Numbered from the stretch's first letter, positions 8,790 through 19,737 are shown. The stretch: DNA of 64,000 bases from Alteromonas macleodii (GCF_903772925.1 NZ_LR812090.1:3841830-3905829); one strand, 5' to 3'. Translations and numbers: made by a program. The notes: generated by a model from the letters alone, not told the origin.

Positions 8790-11011
8790 TCGTGCGCCTC
8801 AAGAAACGTTAGAAGTGCATCAAAAGGCATGGGCTTGGCATATAAATAACCTTGCGCCTCATCACAACCAAGTTTAATCATGTAGCTTGCTTGCTCTCTT
8901 TTTTCCACACCTTCGGCGATGGTGAGTAAACCTAACTTGTTTCCTAACGTTACTATGGTTTCGGCAAGCACTGCACTAGCACCCGGTTTGATGTCTTTAA
9001 CGAACGAACGATCGACTTTCAAACGATCTAGTGGCAATTGCTGCAGGTAACTCATGGAAGAAAAGCCTGTACCAAAATCATCGATAGCAATTTGGACACC
9101 AAACTCTTTCAACGTGCGCAAAGCATCTATCACTATTTGCGGCTCGTCCATTACCACACTTTCGGTTATTTCAAGCTCTAAGAGACTGGGGTCACAATTG
9201 GCTTTAGAAAGTGCTTGTTTAACTTTTTCGACAAATAATCTATCGCGAAACTGGGGAATAGATATATTTACAGCAACCCTAAGATGCCCATACCCCTTTT
9301 CTCTCAGCTCTTGCAACCGGCGACATGATTCTTCGAGTACCCATTCACCAATATCAACGATAAGACCAGAGTATTCAGCAAGTGGCACAAAAACAGCTGG
9401 AGAGATATAGCCTCCCTCTCCATCTGGCCAGCGAAGCAGGCCTTCCATACCCACTACTTTTTCATTGAGCAGGTCTACTTGGGGCTGGAACCATAGTTCT
9501 AGCTTTCTCGCCGCAAAGTCGCTTCTTAATTGACGGATCATATCCAAACGCCATGTGGTCTGATCCTCAATATCTTTAGCGTAATACTCGAAGTTGTCTG
9601 TCAGGTTTTTCTTAGCGCGATTTAACGCAATATTGGTACGCTTTAGAATCTCAATGCCAATATGGCGCTTATTCTCTAGCTTGCAAAACCCGACGGTAAC
9701 GTTCACAGGTAGTGTGTGATCACCAACTTTAAACGATGATTGGAAAAGTGCGTTTATAGCTTCTGGACAGACAAGTTCATCCGGGCCGATAAGTCCAAAA
9801 ACATCAGCACCGATTCGTCCCTTTTTGACTTGGCCATCGAAAGACGTCTGAAAACGAGTGCTGATTGCGCGCAGTAACTCGTTACCAACTTCTTGCCCTA
9901 GCCCATCATTAACATCGGAAAAATGATTAACATCGATAAGCGCAACACTAAAATTTTCTCCACCAAACAAGTGAGGCTTGTCTAGCATATTAATGAACTC
10001 ATTGCGGTTTGGTAATCGGGTTAACCAATCCCTGAACGCTGCATTCCTTAACTCGTGGAAGAGGTTGACGTTTTCGTAGCCTACAGAAATGCTAGATAAG
10101 AATACTTCTAAAAGGTTTTTGTCCAATTCACTGATTTCGTGAGTTTGCCTAACGTACACAGCGGCTTCAAAACCAGCGCGACTTATATAAAGTACAGAAC
10201 AACTCGCCTCAAATATGTGCTTCTTAAGGCGTAAGCAACGGCTTATATTTTCTTCAATTTCAATGTTGTTAACGTCTACAACCGGGTGATTGATAAATTT
10301 TGCATATTCACCCGCTGCACCAAGGACATATACTTGTTCGTCGTCTTGGTCTAAAAGGGAACCGGCTCGGGCACATAACAGCCCTTCAGAATCGAGACCT
10401 ATAAGAGAGCTAATTTGTGTGACAACTCCTTCGCAGAACTCTTTGACCGAGTGCTCTTCAAACAAATTAGCCGACGAGGTAATTATCTTTTCTAAACCAG
10501 CGCGACTTTGGCTTATGGTGATAATTTGCTGGTATGAGCGCAGCGAAGAAATAATGGTCGTAAGTAGCTTGGAGCGCGTAAGTTCAGTTTTCGTTTTGTA
10601 GTCATTAATATCGTAAACTTTAATAACTTGCTCTTCAGGAGCATAACCTGGCTGCCCTGTACGCAAAATGATACGAGGCTCGTACAGTTTCATGTCTTCA
10701 CGAATATATTTAACGACATCAAAGCCTGCATCGTCGGTTTCCATAACAACATCAAGCAAAATGATAGCGATACTGTTACCGAATTCATGAAGTTTTTCTT
10801 TGGCTTGCTTCGCAGAATAAGCGTGAATGAAGTTTAACTTGCGATCGTGTACGATGAGATCAGATAGCGCCAGCCGCGTTACCGTATGAATTTCTTCATC
10901 ATCATCGACGATAAGAATGTTCCAGTCTTTGCCTAATAACACCGGCTCTGCAACTGAATCATCATCATCTAAAAAAATTAACTCGTCGTTATCGTAATCC
11001 ATTGCCGACAT
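8786..11011 (-). CDS. Response regulator with DUF3369, degenerate GGDEF and EAL domains
   Basis: A 741-residue cytoplasmic two-component output protein for c-di-GMP. A receiver domain spans about 30-155 with acidic cluster VDDDEE and phospho-acceptor Asp87 (LLDVVM). A DUF3369/GAF-like region follows to about 310, then a GGDEF domain whose signature has become GADVF (near residue 400), so cyclase activity is unlikely. The EAL domain (about 490-735) keeps the catalytic glutamate as EGL in place of EAL, with VNISIPQ, TESVV, DDFGTGFSS and KVDRSFV all present. It is therefore probably a phosphodiesterase switched by phosphorylation. The cognate kinase is not next to it. The nearest upstream gene is divergent. 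Confidence 0.9.
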   Translation of the reverse strand: MSAMDYDNDELIFLDDDDSVAEPVLLGKDWNILIVDDDEEIHTVTRLALSDLIVHDRKLNFIHAYSAKQAKEKLHEFGNSIAIILLDVVMETDDAGFDVVKYIREDMKLYEPRIILRTGQPGYAPEEQVIKVYDINDYKTKTELTRSKLLTTIISSLRSYQQIITISQSRAGLEKIITSSANLFEEHSVKEFCEGVVTQISSLIGLDSEGLLCARAGSLLDQDDEQVYVLGAAGEYAKFINHPVVDVNNIEIEENISRCLRLKKHIFEASCSVLYISRAGFEAAVYVRQTHEISELDKNLLEVFLSSISVGYENVNLFHELRNAAFRDWLTRLPNRNEFINMLDKPHLFGGENFSVALIDVNHFSDVNDGLGQEVGNELLRAISTRFQTSFDGQVKKGRIGADVFGLIGPDELVCPEAINALFQSSFKVGDHTLPVNVTVGFCKLENKRHIGIEILKRTNIALNRAKKNLTDNFEYYAKDIEDQTTWRLDMIRQLRSDFAARKLELWFQPQVDLLNEKVVGMEGLLRWPDGEGGYISPAVFVPLAEYSGLIVDIGEWVLEESCRRLQELREKGYGHLRVAVNISIPQFRDRLFVEKVKQALSKANCDPSLLELEITESVVMDEPQIVIDALRTLKEFGVQIAIDDFGTGFSSMSYLQQLPLDRLKVDRSFVKDIKPGASAVLAETIVTLGNKLGLLTIAEGVEKREQASYMIKLGCDEAQGYLYAKPMPFDALLTFLEAHD

Positions 11012-11153
11012 TACCGCTCATTTCCCCGATACATACAAAACAAGAATGCACGACTTACTGTATTAAGGAGACAATCGCATTGATAAATGGGTTACGCAAT
11101 GCAATAGTGCTCTCATGTTACATGCTAATTTACATTCAATAATTTAAATCAAT

Positions 11154-12059
11154 ATGAAGATTACACCTCAGCACTTGCCCCCTGAGATTAAAAAAGCTCA
11201 GAACACGGAAGTCAGTAGCGCTAAAGCGCCTAATGACCAACCCGCTGCTGAGAAAGTGGCGAGCTCTATCAAAGCGGATGTAAGCCGCCAACGCATGTTG
11301 TCATGGTTTGCTAGAGTGGGTATTAGCCCTTCCATGATGTCTCCTGATCCTAAAAAGCAAAAACATGCGCTAGAACGAAGGAAACAAATTCTAGAAACTC
11401 AAAAAGCGAGTAATCTTCAGTCTGTTTTAAATATAGCACTAAATGTTTCAATCAACGAACAAACTAGCGATAATCTTGATGCAGATTGGTTTTTTGCTTT
11501 TAGTACCATGGCTGAGGAAATTTACAGCCAACCGATGCAAGAATTGTGGGGCAAGATTTTTGCCGTTGAGGTCGCTCACCCCGGTAGTTTTTCACTTCGC
11601 ACTCTGCAGTTGCTCAAAACGCTCACACACAGAGATGCTAAAGTATTTAATAAAGCGGTTAACGTAGCGAGCCGAAAAAGTAGTGATACTGTACCGCGCA
11701 TATTAGTGGGATATCATAAGCGTAAAGGCCTGCTCTCGTTTCTTCGAAAACCCATTCCAGAACAATTAAACCTAGCCTCTGTTGGACTTAGTTACCCAGA
11801 CCTATTGTCGCTGCAGGAAATGAAATTAATCTATGCCAGTGAAATCGAGAGTGGAGAATATGTAGAGGGGCAACGGGTCACATGGCGATGTGTTAATGAG
11901 AATATAACGCTTACGTGTAAAACTTCAGGCGTTGCGTTGGTGTATTACAAATTTACTTCTGTAGGAAGTGAGCTTTACAAACTGGTGACTAAATCTTCTA
12001 ACGAAAAGTATTTGCAAGAATTGAAAAAAGTATTGGGCGAGGTATTCAACATAAGTTAA
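11154..12059 (+). CDS. TIGR03899/DUF2806-type conserved protein
   Basis: A 301-residue soluble protein with no signal peptide. The central part ([14 protein letters not shown], then [13 protein letters not shown] and [14 protein letters not shown]) is the pattern of the TIGR03899 family, itself related to DUF2806, conserved in Shewanella, Vibrio and Alteromonas with no known role. The first 50 residues are charged and probably disordered. The ribosome site before the ATG is poor, so the start is less certain than the frame. Its stop overlaps the stop of convergent cysH by 4 bases, with no room for a terminator. Confidence 0.75.
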   Translation: MKITPQHLPPEIKKAQNTEVSSAKAPNDQPAAEKVASSIKADVSRQRMLSWFARVGISPSMMSPDPKKQKHALERRKQILETQKASNLQSVLNIALNVSINEQTSDNLDADWFFAFSTMAEEIYSQPMQELWGKIFAVEVAHPGSFSLRTLQLLKTLTHRDAKVFNKAVNVASRKSSDTVPRILVGYHKRKGLLSFLRKPIPEQLNLASVGLSYPDLLSLQEMKLIYASEIESGEYVEGQRVTWRCVNENITLTCKTSGVALVYYKFTSVGSELYKLVTKSSNEKYLQELKKVLGEVFNIS

Positions 12060-12802
12060 ATACCGTCACCAAATTCGTGTAATCCACATTCGCGCTTTAA
12101 CCCGAAGAAGCGGGTATCCTGCTCACTCATACCTTCTTGCAACGACTGCGTTGTATGCCAATCGCCAATTGAAACGTAACCTTGCTCCCAAAGTGGATGG
12201 TAAGACAAGTCGTTATCTTTAAGGTAGTAGTGGAGGTCTTTGTTGCTCCAATCGATAATTGGATATAGCTTAAACTGCTGCCCTACTTTTTGTAATACAG
12301 GTAGTTTGCCACGGGTATCAGATTGGCTTCTGCGCAAACCGGCAAACCAAGTGCCTACTTTTAGTTCTCCCAACGCACGCTGCATTGGCTCAACTTTGTT
12401 CATCTTGTTGTATTTTTCAATACCTTCGATGCCTTGCTCCCAAAGCCTACCGAAGCGCGCTTCTTGCCACGCAGATGACATTTTTGCGCTGTAAACGTGC
12501 AAGTTTAAATTAAGCTTCTCAACCAGCTCATCGATAAATTTGTACGTTTCTGGAAACAAATACCCGGTATCAGTAAGCACAACCGGGATATCCGGCTGTG
12601 CTTGAGTAAGCATATGCAGCATAACTGCCGACTGTGCTCCGAAACTCGAAGACACAATATGAGTATCGGGCAAGTTATCCAGCGCCCAAGCAACTCGCTC
12701 TTGCGCTGTCATTTTCTCCAACATATCGTTGATATCAGCAAGATCTTCCTTGCTGATATCAAGCGTAAGTGGTTGCTGCTTTTCTGCTGTATTATTCGTC
12801 AT
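12056..12802 (-). CDS. cysH: Phosphoadenosine phosphosulfate (PAPS) reductase CysH
   Basis: CysH reduces PAPS to sulfite with thioredoxin in assimilatory sulfate reduction. The 248-residue protein has the PP-loop-like nucleotide site ([15 protein letters not shown], about 51-65), [10 protein letters not shown], and the C-terminal catalytic motif ECGLHE with Cys239. It lacks the two extra Cys-Cys pairs of iron-sulfur APS reductases, so PAPS is the expected substrate. It is the last gene of cysJIH, overlapping cysI by 11 bases (translational coupling). Confidence 0.95.
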   Translation of the reverse strand: MTNNTAEKQQPLTLDISKEDLADINDMLEKMTAQERVAWALDNLPDTHIVSSSFGAQSAVMLHMLTQAQPDIPVVLTDTGYLFPETYKFIDELVEKLNLNLHVYSAKMSSAWQEARFGRLWEQGIEGIEKYNKMNKVEPMQRALGELKVGTWFAGLRRSQSDTRGKLPVLQKVGQQFKLYPIIDWSNKDLHYYLKDNDLSYHPLWEQGYVSIGDWHTTQSLQEGMSEQDTRFFGLKRECGLHEFGDGI

Positions 12803-14513
12803 AGAAATCCCGTGCGGAGTCTACTACTGGTTTTACAATACCAGCGCGAACAACATAATCACCAAAGGCCTCGCCACTCTCACGCTCTTTAGCCCATTGA
12901 CCAAGTAGCGTATCTAGCTCTGCCATGATTTCTTGTTCGCTAATGTTTTCACGATACATACGTGGGATACGCGTACCTTCTCGGTTGCCCCCTAGGTGCA
13001 AGTTGTACTTGCCTGGACCTTTACCTACCAAGCCAACTTCAGACAACATCGCGCGACCACAGCCATTTGGGCAGCCTGTTACGCGGAAGATAACACTGTC
13101 TTCTTCCAGACCGTGTTTGGCAAGTAAACCCTCTAGCTCGGTAACAGCGTCTGGCAGGTAACGCTCAGCTTCCGCCATCGCTAGCGGACAAGTTGGCAGT
13201 GCAACACAGGCCATTGAATCTAGGCGCTGATTAGAAACACTTGGCGCAATAAGGCCATGCTCACGAGCCAAGGCTTCTACTTTGTCTTTGTCCTGGGGTG
13301 GAACACCAGCAATAATCAGGTTCTGGTTTGCAGTTAAACGGAAATCGCCTTTATGTATTTTGGCAATTTCTGCGCAACCTGTTTTTAGTGTTTTACCTGG
13401 GTAATCCAAAATACGACCATTTTCGATAAACACAGTCAGGTGGTATTTGCCGTCAATACCTTCAACCCAGCCAAAACGGTCACCACGGTCGGTAAATTCG
13501 TAAGGTCGGCTATCTTGGAAAGTCACGCCTGCGCGTTTCTCAACTTCAGCTTTGAAGTTGTCTACACCAACACGCTCTAAGGTGTATTTGGTTTTCGCGT
13601 TCTTACGATTAACACGATTACCCCAATCACGCTGCGTAGTAACAACTGCAGCGGCAACGTCTAGCGTGTTTTCCAGCGGTATAAAACCAAAGTCAGAGGC
13701 TTTACGCGGGTACGTGCTCTTGTCGCCGTGAGTCATTGCAAGCCCACCACCAACAAGTACGTTAAAGCCAACTAGCTGCCCATTTTCTGCAATCGCAACA
13801 AAGTTAAGATCGTTCGCGTGAACATCTACGTCGTTTTGCGGAGGAATAACCACGGTAGTTTTAAACTTACGTGGCAGATAGTTATCACCTAAAATAGGTT
13901 CAACAGGCTTTTCGGTAGTCTCAACTTTTTCACCGTCCAACCAAATTTCTGCATATGCGCGAGTTTTAGGAAGTAAGTGTTCACTTATCTTTTTAGCCCA
14001 CTCAAACGCCTGAAGGTGAAGCTCGGATTCAACTGGGTTAGAGGTACATAGTACGTTTCTGTTTACATCACCCGCCGTTGCAATAGAGTCAATGCCAGCT
14101 TTGTTAAGCATTTGGTGCATAGACTTAATCTTAGGCTTTAATACACCGTGAAACTGGAAAGTTTGACGAGTAGTTAAGCGAATACTGCCATACATAGTGT
14201 GGTCAGCTGCAAACTTATCGATAGCTAACCATTGGTCAGGCGTGATCACGCCACCCGGTAAACGCGCGCGCAGCATCACATTGTGAAGCGGCTCAAGTTT
14301 TTGCTTTGCACGTTCTGCTCGAATGTCACGGTCGTCTTGCTGGTACATACCGTGGAAGCGAATAAGCTGGAAGTTATCAGCTGTGAAACCACCGGTAAGA
14401 TCATCTTTAAGATCGGTAGTGATGGTACCGCGCAAATTATTACTCTCGCGCTTTAGACGCTCGTTGTCAGCCAGTTTGCCCTCAACGATAAATGGTGATT
14501 TTTCGTTACTCAT
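12792..14513 (-). CDS. cysI: Sulfite reductase hemoprotein beta subunit CysI
   Basis: CysI carries siroheme and a [4Fe-4S] cluster and performs the six-electron reduction of sulfite to sulfide. The 573-residue protein has the expected cluster-binding pairs: CVALPTC (about residues 436-442) and GCPNGCG (about 480-486). Substrate-side motifs such as [27 protein letters not shown] and NVLCTSNP are also present. Its ATG overlaps the cysJ stop codon by one base (TAATG), so the two subunits are coupled, and cysH follows with an 11-base overlap. Confidence 0.97.
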   Translation of the reverse strand: MSNEKSPFIVEGKLADNERLKRESNNLRGTITTDLKDDLTGGFTADNFQLIRFHGMYQQDDRDIRAERAKQKLEPLHNVMLRARLPGGVITPDQWLAIDKFAADHTMYGSIRLTTRQTFQFHGVLKPKIKSMHQMLNKAGIDSIATAGDVNRNVLCTSNPVESELHLQAFEWAKKISEHLLPKTRAYAEIWLDGEKVETTEKPVEPILGDNYLPRKFKTTVVIPPQNDVDVHANDLNFVAIAENGQLVGFNVLVGGGLAMTHGDKSTYPRKASDFGFIPLENTLDVAAAVVTTQRDWGNRVNRKNAKTKYTLERVGVDNFKAEVEKRAGVTFQDSRPYEFTDRGDRFGWVEGIDGKYHLTVFIENGRILDYPGKTLKTGCAEIAKIHKGDFRLTANQNLIIAGVPPQDKDKVEALAREHGLIAPSVSNQRLDSMACVALPTCPLAMAEAERYLPDAVTELEGLLAKHGLEEDSVIFRVTGCPNGCGRAMLSEVGLVGKGPGKYNLHLGGNREGTRIPRMYRENISEQEIMAELDTLLGQWAKERESGEAFGDYVVRAGIVKPVVDSARDFYDE

Positions 14514-16336
14514 TAATAGACATCCTTCTGATAACGTTTCGCTTTTCGTAACTCTACAATATAGGCTTTTGCATCGGCTTCAGATTTTCCGCCGTGCTCT
14601 TGCACAATATTGATTAAGGCGTTTTCTACATCTTTCGCCATGTGCATTGCATCACCACACACATAAAAGTGTGCGCCCTGATCTAGCCATTCGTACACTT
14701 CTTTACCGTTTTCTAATAAGCGGTGCTGAACATATACTTTTTCTTCTTGGTCACGAGAGAATGCAAGCGTAATTTTATCTAGCAGACCTTCTTTAACGTA
14801 ACCTTGCCACTCTACCTGGTATAGGAAATCCTGCGTAAAATTAGGATTGCCGAAGAACAACCAGTTTTTGCCTTCAGCGCCTTGAACGTCACGCTCTTGC
14901 ATGAAGGATCTAAATGGCGCAATACCCGTGCCTGGGCCGACCATGATAACAGGTGTATTCGGATCTTCCGGTAAACGGAAGTTATCGTTGTTTTCAACGA
15001 AAACTTCTACCTCACCATTTTCTTCCAAATACTCACACAAGAAGCCAGACGCCCCACCTTGATGACGATGACCAAACGCTTCGTAGTCAACGTGAGCTAC
15101 CGTCAAGTGCACTTCGTCTTCTACGTCAGCTTGGGCTGATGCAATAGAGTACAAACGTGGTGTTAATGGGCGCAATGCATCTACAAGCTGCTGTTCAGAT
15201 AGTTTACCTGGGTGGTCGCGCACAATATCAATGATTTGGCGTTCGGCCATATAAGTACGTAGCTGCGCTTTATCTTCCATCAAAGTTGCTAACGATTCAG
15301 AACCTGTTGCAGCCTGATATGACTTAATAAAGTTAGGGTAACTTAAGGTTAATTCAAGTTTAGACGTTAAGGCTTCAATTAACGACATTGACGCATCGCC
15401 TACAGACACTTCAGCATTGCCATCTAGTGACAAAATACTAATAAGTTCTGATACCAAAGAAGCTGCGTTTTTAAACCAAACACCTAGCGCATCACCTGGC
15501 TTGTAGGTAATTCCGCTATCTTCAAGGCTTATTTCAATGTGACGGATATCTTTAACTGAATCGCGACCAGTAATCTTCTGCGCGTCAATTAACGTTGCCT
15601 TGAACGGTGCCTTTTTAGTGTATGTCTGCGCTGCTACGCCTTGCACTGCTGCGCCGGTTTGCGCCGCTACCGCAGCTTGTGGTGCTGCACTAAAATCCTC
15701 TTTTAACGATTCAATCAACTTGTTAAGCCATGCTTCGGCTTCAGCTTCATAATCAACATCACAATCCAGACGCTCAACGATAGGCTTGCCACCAAGTTTG
15801 CCTAAACGCTCGTCAAAGTCTTTACCTGTTTGGCAGAAAAACTCATAACTGCTATCGCCTAAACCCAACACCGCGTATTTGATACTTGCCAGCTTAGGTG
15901 CTTTCTTACCCGCTAAGAATTCGTGCAATTCTATGGCGTCATCTGGCGCATCGCCCTCACCGTGGGTACTTACAAATACCGCCACGTGAGTTTCAGCCTT
16001 TAAGTTGCGTGGCTTGTAGTCAGCCATGCTAACAAGCTTGCTGTTAAAGCCTGCTTCCTCTGCTTTGGCTTGACACTGCGCAGCTACACCCTTCGCATTA
16101 CCCGTTTGTGAGCCATACAGAATAGTTAGCGTTGGTGCGTCACCCGCTACGGCAGGCGCGCTTTGTAACGCAGGGGCAACCGAACCGCCTTGCGCAGCCG
16201 CCATGCCTGCAGCATAGCCACTTACCCAAGTAAGTTGATCACGATTTAAGCCTGCAATGGCTTGCGTAATTGCATTCCACTGCTGTTCGTTTAATACCGC
16301 GCCTGGCGCTGAGTTCGAATTAGAATCTTGTGACAT
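14513..16336 (-). CDS. cysJ: Sulfite reductase flavoprotein alpha subunit CysJ
   Basis: CysJ moves electrons from NADPH through FAD and FMN to CysI. The 607-residue protein has a flavodoxin-like domain ([14 protein letters not shown] at about 73-86, [13 protein letters not shown]), a linker with Ala repeats, the FAD-binding segment (RLYSIASAQ) and the NADPH-binding domain ([16 protein letters not shown], then a C-terminus ending in RYQKDVY with the usual terminal Tyr). It is first in the cysJIH operon. The 199 bp upstream should hold the promoter; CysB control is expected from other species, but I cannot mark a site. Confidence 0.97.
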   Translation of the reverse strand: MSQDSNSNSAPGAVLNEQQWNAITQAIAGLNRDQLTWVSGYAAGMAAAQGGSVAPALQSAPAVAGDAPTLTILYGSQTGNAKGVAAQCQAKAEEAGFNSKLVSMADYKPRNLKAETHVAVFVSTHGEGDAPDDAIELHEFLAGKKAPKLASIKYAVLGLGDSSYEFFCQTGKDFDERLGKLGGKPIVERLDCDVDYEAEAEAWLNKLIESLKEDFSAAPQAAVAAQTGAAVQGVAAQTYTKKAPFKATLIDAQKITGRDSVKDIRHIEISLEDSGITYKPGDALGVWFKNAASLVSELISILSLDGNAEVSVGDASMSLIEALTSKLELTLSYPNFIKSYQAATGSESLATLMEDKAQLRTYMAERQIIDIVRDHPGKLSEQQLVDALRPLTPRLYSIASAQADVEDEVHLTVAHVDYEAFGHRHQGGASGFLCEYLEENGEVEVFVENNDNFRLPEDPNTPVIMVGPGTGIAPFRSFMQERDVQGAEGKNWLFFGNPNFTQDFLYQVEWQGYVKEGLLDKITLAFSRDQEEKVYVQHRLLENGKEVYEWLDQGAHFYVCGDAMHMAKDVENALINIVQEHGGKSEADAKAYIVELRKAKRYQKDVY

Positions 16337-16480
16337 AGTCTTTTAGCCTTTTATCAATGGCGCTAAGGCTAACGGCTTTCTACAAGAAGAGAAAAGAATA
16401 AATGAAACTTTTTTATTACTGAAAGTGCTAATGACTGTGTGAATAGGTAATAACGCGCGTAAACATTCCCGTCGGAAATT

Positions 16481-16516
16481 AAAAAAGGCGTGAACTGCAC
16501 AAGCAGCCACGCCTTT
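16481..16516 (-). terminator. Terminator after the TIGR04219 barrel gene
   Basis: GGCGTG (16487-16492) pairs with CACGCC (16508-16513), extended inside by CTGC/GCAG around ACAA. On the minus strand it is followed by a run of T. It lies about 20 bp beyond the stop codon of the minus-strand barrel gene. Confidence 0.85.
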
Positions 16517-16535
16517 AAAAACAAATAGTTAGTGC

Positions 16536-17291
16536 TTAAAAATGAAGTTCTAAGCCTGCGAATACACCGTCAAATTCCATGTCAGCGTAAACATCATCAA
16601 GATCTTCAATATCAACCGTTACGTTTCTGTAACCAACTTGAAGGGTCATATCGACTGCTAAGCTTTCGATGAATGAATATTGAACCGCAGCTTGATAATC
16701 ACTTAGCTCGTGATCGTCAAACGATAAATAACTACCTTCAAAATATGCAGATAGCCCTGTGAAAGGAAGACCCAACTGAACTTTTGAATACGCCATTGGC
16801 ACAATACCAGAAAATTCAGCTGAGCCGCTGGTGTCACTATCTGTATCGACCACAAACAAAGCACCATCGATGTATTTTGCGTTTACACCAAGGTCAAAGC
16901 TAACCAAATCGTTATCAAACAACTCGTAGTACAAGATAAAATCAGTTGCATCAAGCTCTACGTCGGTATTGATCGTGGTGCTTTGCGCAAAAAGCTCACC
17001 ATCAAAGGTAAAGGTTGAATCCAGTGTTGTTGACCCCGAATTATCTAACGTAGTGTGATTTACCTTCACATTCGGTAAAAAAGGCACTGGGTGTTCAAAG
17101 GCAATATATAACGCCGTATTGGTTTCATCGTCGAAGTTGAAATCAGCAGTGTTGTTGCTATCTGCAAAACCGCCTTGCGTGTCGGTTTGCCAAACTTGAG
17201 CTCCAACGTAAACGCCTGCGATAGTGTCTGCTTGAGATGAAACTGAAAATAATGCGCATCCCAATGCGGCAGCTATAAGACCTTTTTTCAT
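16536..17291 (-). CDS. TIGR04219 family outer-membrane beta-barrel protein
   Basis: A 251-residue exported protein. It has a signal peptide (MKK, hydrophobic core, cleavage after SQA near residue 21) and then alternating strands with a C-terminal aromatic residue (GLELHF), as expected for Bam-assembled outer-membrane barrels. The start of the mature protein (GVYVGAQVWQTDTQGGF) matches the TIGR04219 family. The loops are very acidic (Asp-rich), common in marine bacteria. Function is unknown. It lies 3 bp after the DUF2333 gene, so they are probably one operon. Confidence 0.8.
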   Translation of the reverse strand: MKKGLIAAALGCALFSVSSQADTIAGVYVGAQVWQTDTQGGFADSNNTADFNFDDETNTALYIAFEHPVPFLPNVKVNHTTLDNSGSTTLDSTFTFDGELFAQSTTINTDVELDATDFILYYELFDNDLVSFDLGVNAKYIDGALFVVDTDSDTSGSAEFSGIVPMAYSKVQLGLPFTGLSAYFEGSYLSFDDHELSDYQAAVQYSFIESLAVDMTLQVGYRNVTVDIEDLDDVYADMEFDGVFAGLELHF

Positions 17292-17294
17292 TAA

Positions 17295-18287
17295 TTATCC
17301 TTGATTAAGAAGTTCTGATATTTCAATTAAAGCAGCGTTTGCTCGAGAAATATAGTTAGCCATAACTAAAGAGTGATTAGCTAACATACCAAAGCCACTG
17401 CCATTTAAAATCATCGGACTGTAAACAGACTGTTGTGTTGCTTCCAGTTCGCGAATGATTTGCTGAAGACTAACTAATGCATTCTTATCTTCAAGCACAT
17501 CGTTGAACTCTATTTCTACAGCTTTAAGAAAGTGTAGAAGAGCCCATGTTGCACCACGCGCTTCATAAAAATTATCATCTAACTTCCACCAGCTTGTCTG
17601 TACAACGCGTTGATTGGTGCTAGGTGTAGATTGCTTCGCGTTAGCGTCACCAGCTAAATCTGTATTAACTCTAGCAGATCCTACGCTGGCGCTTAATCTT
17701 TGTGAATAGCTACCCAACCGTTTTTCAACCTGCTTCAACCATTCTCGCAGGTTATCTGCTCGGGTATAAAACTGACTGTCTGAATTACGTGTGTTTGCCA
17801 ACTCGTCTCGGTACTTTTTAAGAAGTTCGATACCTTCAGCATAGCTAGATTCAGACGAAGGTAATGCCCAGCTTTTATGGTCCATATTGAATTTAGGGTG
17901 GGCTTTTGTCAGGTATGGGTTTTCAATTGACTGAGATTGAGAACGGCTGAAATCCTTACGCATAGAAAGTGCTAGGTCTCGCACCATCTCTAATGCTCCA
18001 AACTCCCAAGCAGGCATATTATCTAAAAAGACACCGGGTGGGATAACATCATTTGAAAGATAGCCACCAGGCTTATTTAGCAAAGTTTCTGACACATCAA
18101 TCATAGTGGTAGTTAGTGTGTAACCCGCTATATTTGTAGGGTTCTCAACGGGTGAGTTTTGTTCCAAACGCTTTCTGACATCAAATGTATCTGGAGATAA
18201 ACTCCAATACCAACCGATTAACCAGAAAAGTAAAAAGATTACCACAGCGACAATCGCTATTCGTTTTGAGTTAATAGATTGTCTCAT
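17295..18287 (-). CDS. DUF2333 family membrane-anchored protein
   Basis: A 330-residue protein with one N-terminal membrane helix (about 10-30, AIVAVVIFLLFWLIGWYW) and a large periplasmic part. The region with VSETLLNKPGGYLSNDVIPPG and NMPAWEFGALEMVRDLA is the DUF2333 signature. Its role is unknown in any species I recall. The start is set at the ATG at 18287, since the frame upstream opens only with a TTG and AGGAAGG lies before the ATG. It precedes the TIGR04219 barrel by 3 bp, suggesting a joint envelope function. Confidence 0.82.
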   Translation of the reverse strand: MRQSINSKRIAIVAVVIFLLFWLIGWYWSLSPDTFDVRKRLEQNSPVENPTNIAGYTLTTTMIDVSETLLNKPGGYLSNDVIPPGVFLDNMPAWEFGALEMVRDLALSMRKDFSRSQSQSIENPYLTKAHPKFNMDHKSWALPSSESSYAEGIELLKKYRDELANTRNSDSQFYTRADNLREWLKQVEKRLGSYSQRLSASVGSARVNTDLAGDANAKQSTPSTNQRVVQTSWWKLDDNFYEARGATWALLHFLKAVEIEFNDVLEDKNALVSLQQIIRELEATQQSVYSPMILNGSGFGMLANHSLVMANYISRANAALIEISELLNQG

Positions 18288-18443
18288 ATAAACACCAACC
18301 TTCCTTTTAAATAACAAATAGCCGACGATGGTCAGCTATTTGAAACAACTATTATTATGTGAAAAATGCGAAACCTTTATGACGGTTTTCGATATAACAC
18401 CACCTTTTACTACGTTAACACAATATAAAATTAATTATGTTAA

Positions 18444-18806
18444 TTATAAAGTATGATGCATGTTTGTATCATTTTGCTGCTTATAGGCAGCAGAGTTACG
18501 ATTTTTCAGCACATATAGTGCGATACCGATTAATATAATTGGCCAGAAAGCACTAACGCCCAAAACAAGTAGCGCTAGGAAACCAGCGCCAAGCGCTAAG
18601 AGAATTGTTCCCATAACACTTATTGCGACAACAAAGCCAACAACGGCAAGGGCAACCCCAATTAACGATAGCACAGCCACGTTTTCCCAGGGGCTAAGCA
18701 GTTCGTCAGACATGACAAGGTGCATACCTAGCCAGCTATCTACAAGGTTACCCAAGCAATTAACCAGTACAATGGCAATAACCAGTGCAATTAGAAAGTT
18801 TTTCAT
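18444..18806 (-). CDS. Hydrophobic membrane protein of the psp operon
   Basis: A 120-residue protein with three or four predicted membrane helices (about 3-20, 40-62, 64-86, 88-105) and a short polar C-terminus. The ATG at 18806 overlaps the pspC stop codon by one base (TAATG), so it is translated after PspC. I do not recognise it as PspB, PspD or PspG. By position it is an envelope-stress accessory protein. The open frame extends upstream to 18905 through pspC in another frame, which I regard as spurious. Confidence 0.7.
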   Translation of the reverse strand: MKNFLIALVIAIVLVNCLGNLVDSWLGMHLVMSDELLSPWENVAVLSLIGVALAVVGFVVAISVMGTILLALGAGFLALLVLGVSAFWPIILIGIALYVLKNRNSAAYKQQNDTNMHHTL

Positions 18807-19006
18807 TACACTAATCTCGGTAGTAGGATAACAGCAGCCACGTAAGCTACTAGCGTAATGGGGGTTGCGATAAATAGACCCGCTACCGCTGCCGCTCTTA
18901 CCCATACTGCATCGATATCAAAATAACGTGCAACACCTGCACACACACCTGAAATAATGCCAGAATCAAGATCTCTATAAATTCGCTTCTGTGATGGTAC
19001 TTTCAT
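18806..19006 (-). CDS. pspC: Short PspC-domain protein
   Basis: PspC is a membrane sensor of envelope stress that can sequester PspA. This version has about 66 residues: the PspC domain (RIYRDLDSGIISGVCAGVARYFDID, then a membrane helix VAGLFIATPITLVAYVAAVILL) without the long C-terminal part of the E. coli protein. The second of two adjacent ATGs (19006) is spaced best from GGAG. It follows pspA and is coupled to the next membrane protein. No pspB is present between pspA and pspC. Confidence 0.85.
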   Translation of the reverse strand: MKVPSQKRIYRDLDSGIISGVCAGVARYFDIDAVWVRAAAVAGLFIATPITLVAYVAAVILLPRLV

Positions 19007-19068
19007 CATCTTCTCCAAAAATGTTTCTTTCGATATCTACAATATAAGTTGGCGGCACTTAAGGTTGC

Positions 19069-19737
19069 TTAGGCGACCTTTTTCTTCTTAAGCTCTGCCA
19101 GCTCCTTTTCAATCGCTTCGTCCGCCTCCATTGCATCGAACTCAGCTTGTAATGATGTTGCTTCGCTCGACTTCGTTAAGTCATATGCATCCACTTGCGC
19201 TTCAAGATGGTCAATGCGCTGTTCGTAGCTTTCAAAACGCATCATTGCATCGTCAATTTTTCCTTCGTGATCAGCTTGCTTCACTTTCAAGCGTGTTTGC
19301 GCTGAATTTTTTCGTTGAACTAAGGTTTTTTGCTTAGCTTTGGCTTCTGCCAATTTACTGTTCAGTCTTGCAGTATCGCCTTGAATCTTTTCGATGCTTT
19401 CAGCTAGTTGCGCTTCTTGCTCTTTAAGAGAGTCAAGTTTCGAAACATACTTCTGCTTCTCTATAAGTGCCGCTTTTGCCAAAGACTCTTTGTCATTGTT
19501 CATTGCGATCTGCGCTTTATGCTGCCAACTATCAACTTGTTTGTTTGCTGCTTCCACATGACGCGCTAGCGTTTTTTGCTGAGCAATAAAGCGTGCCGCG
19601 TCGGTGCGAACTTCAACCAGGGTTTCTTCCATTTCTTGAATAATCAAACGAATGATTTTTTCTGGATCTTCAGCTTTATCTAACATCGCGTTGATGTTTG
19701 CTTGAACAATATCGTTAATGCGTGAAAACATACCCAT
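19069..19737 (-). CDS. pspA: Phage shock protein A
   Basis: PspA is a peripheral inner-membrane protein of the ESCRT-III/Vipp1 superfamily that stabilises damaged membranes and, in enterobacteria, inhibits the activator PspF. The 222-residue protein is almost wholly coiled coil: the amphipathic N-terminal helix (MGMFSRINDIVQANINAMLD), the conserved DPEKIIRLIIQEMEETLVEVR, and a long Lys/Glu/Gln helical body. The ATG at 19737 follows GGAGAAAG; the longer open frame has no better start. A sigma-54-like promoter lies about 100 bp upstream. The genes downstream are pspC and a hydrophobic protein. Confidence 0.95.
   Translation of the reverse strand: MGMFSRINDIVQANINAMLDKAEDPEKIIRLIIQEMEETLVEVRTDAARFIAQQKTLARHVEAANKQVDSWQHKAQIAMNNDKESLAKAALIEKQKYVSKLDSLKEQEAQLAESIEKIQGDTARLNSKLAEAKAKQKTLVQRKNSAQTRLKVKQADHEGKIDDAMMRFESYEQRIDHLEAQVDAYDLTKSSEATSLQAEFDAMEADEAIEKELAELKKKKVA

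Noticed and set aside
9054..10837. Plus-strand frames opposite the response-regulator gene
   Set aside because: They are antisense to a conserved multi-domain gene and have no domain or ribosome-site support.
18807..18905. Longer start for the hydrophobic psp-operon protein
   Set aside because: It would overlap pspC in another frame with a low-complexity Gly/Ser peptide; the ATG at 18806 is coupled to the pspC stop codon.
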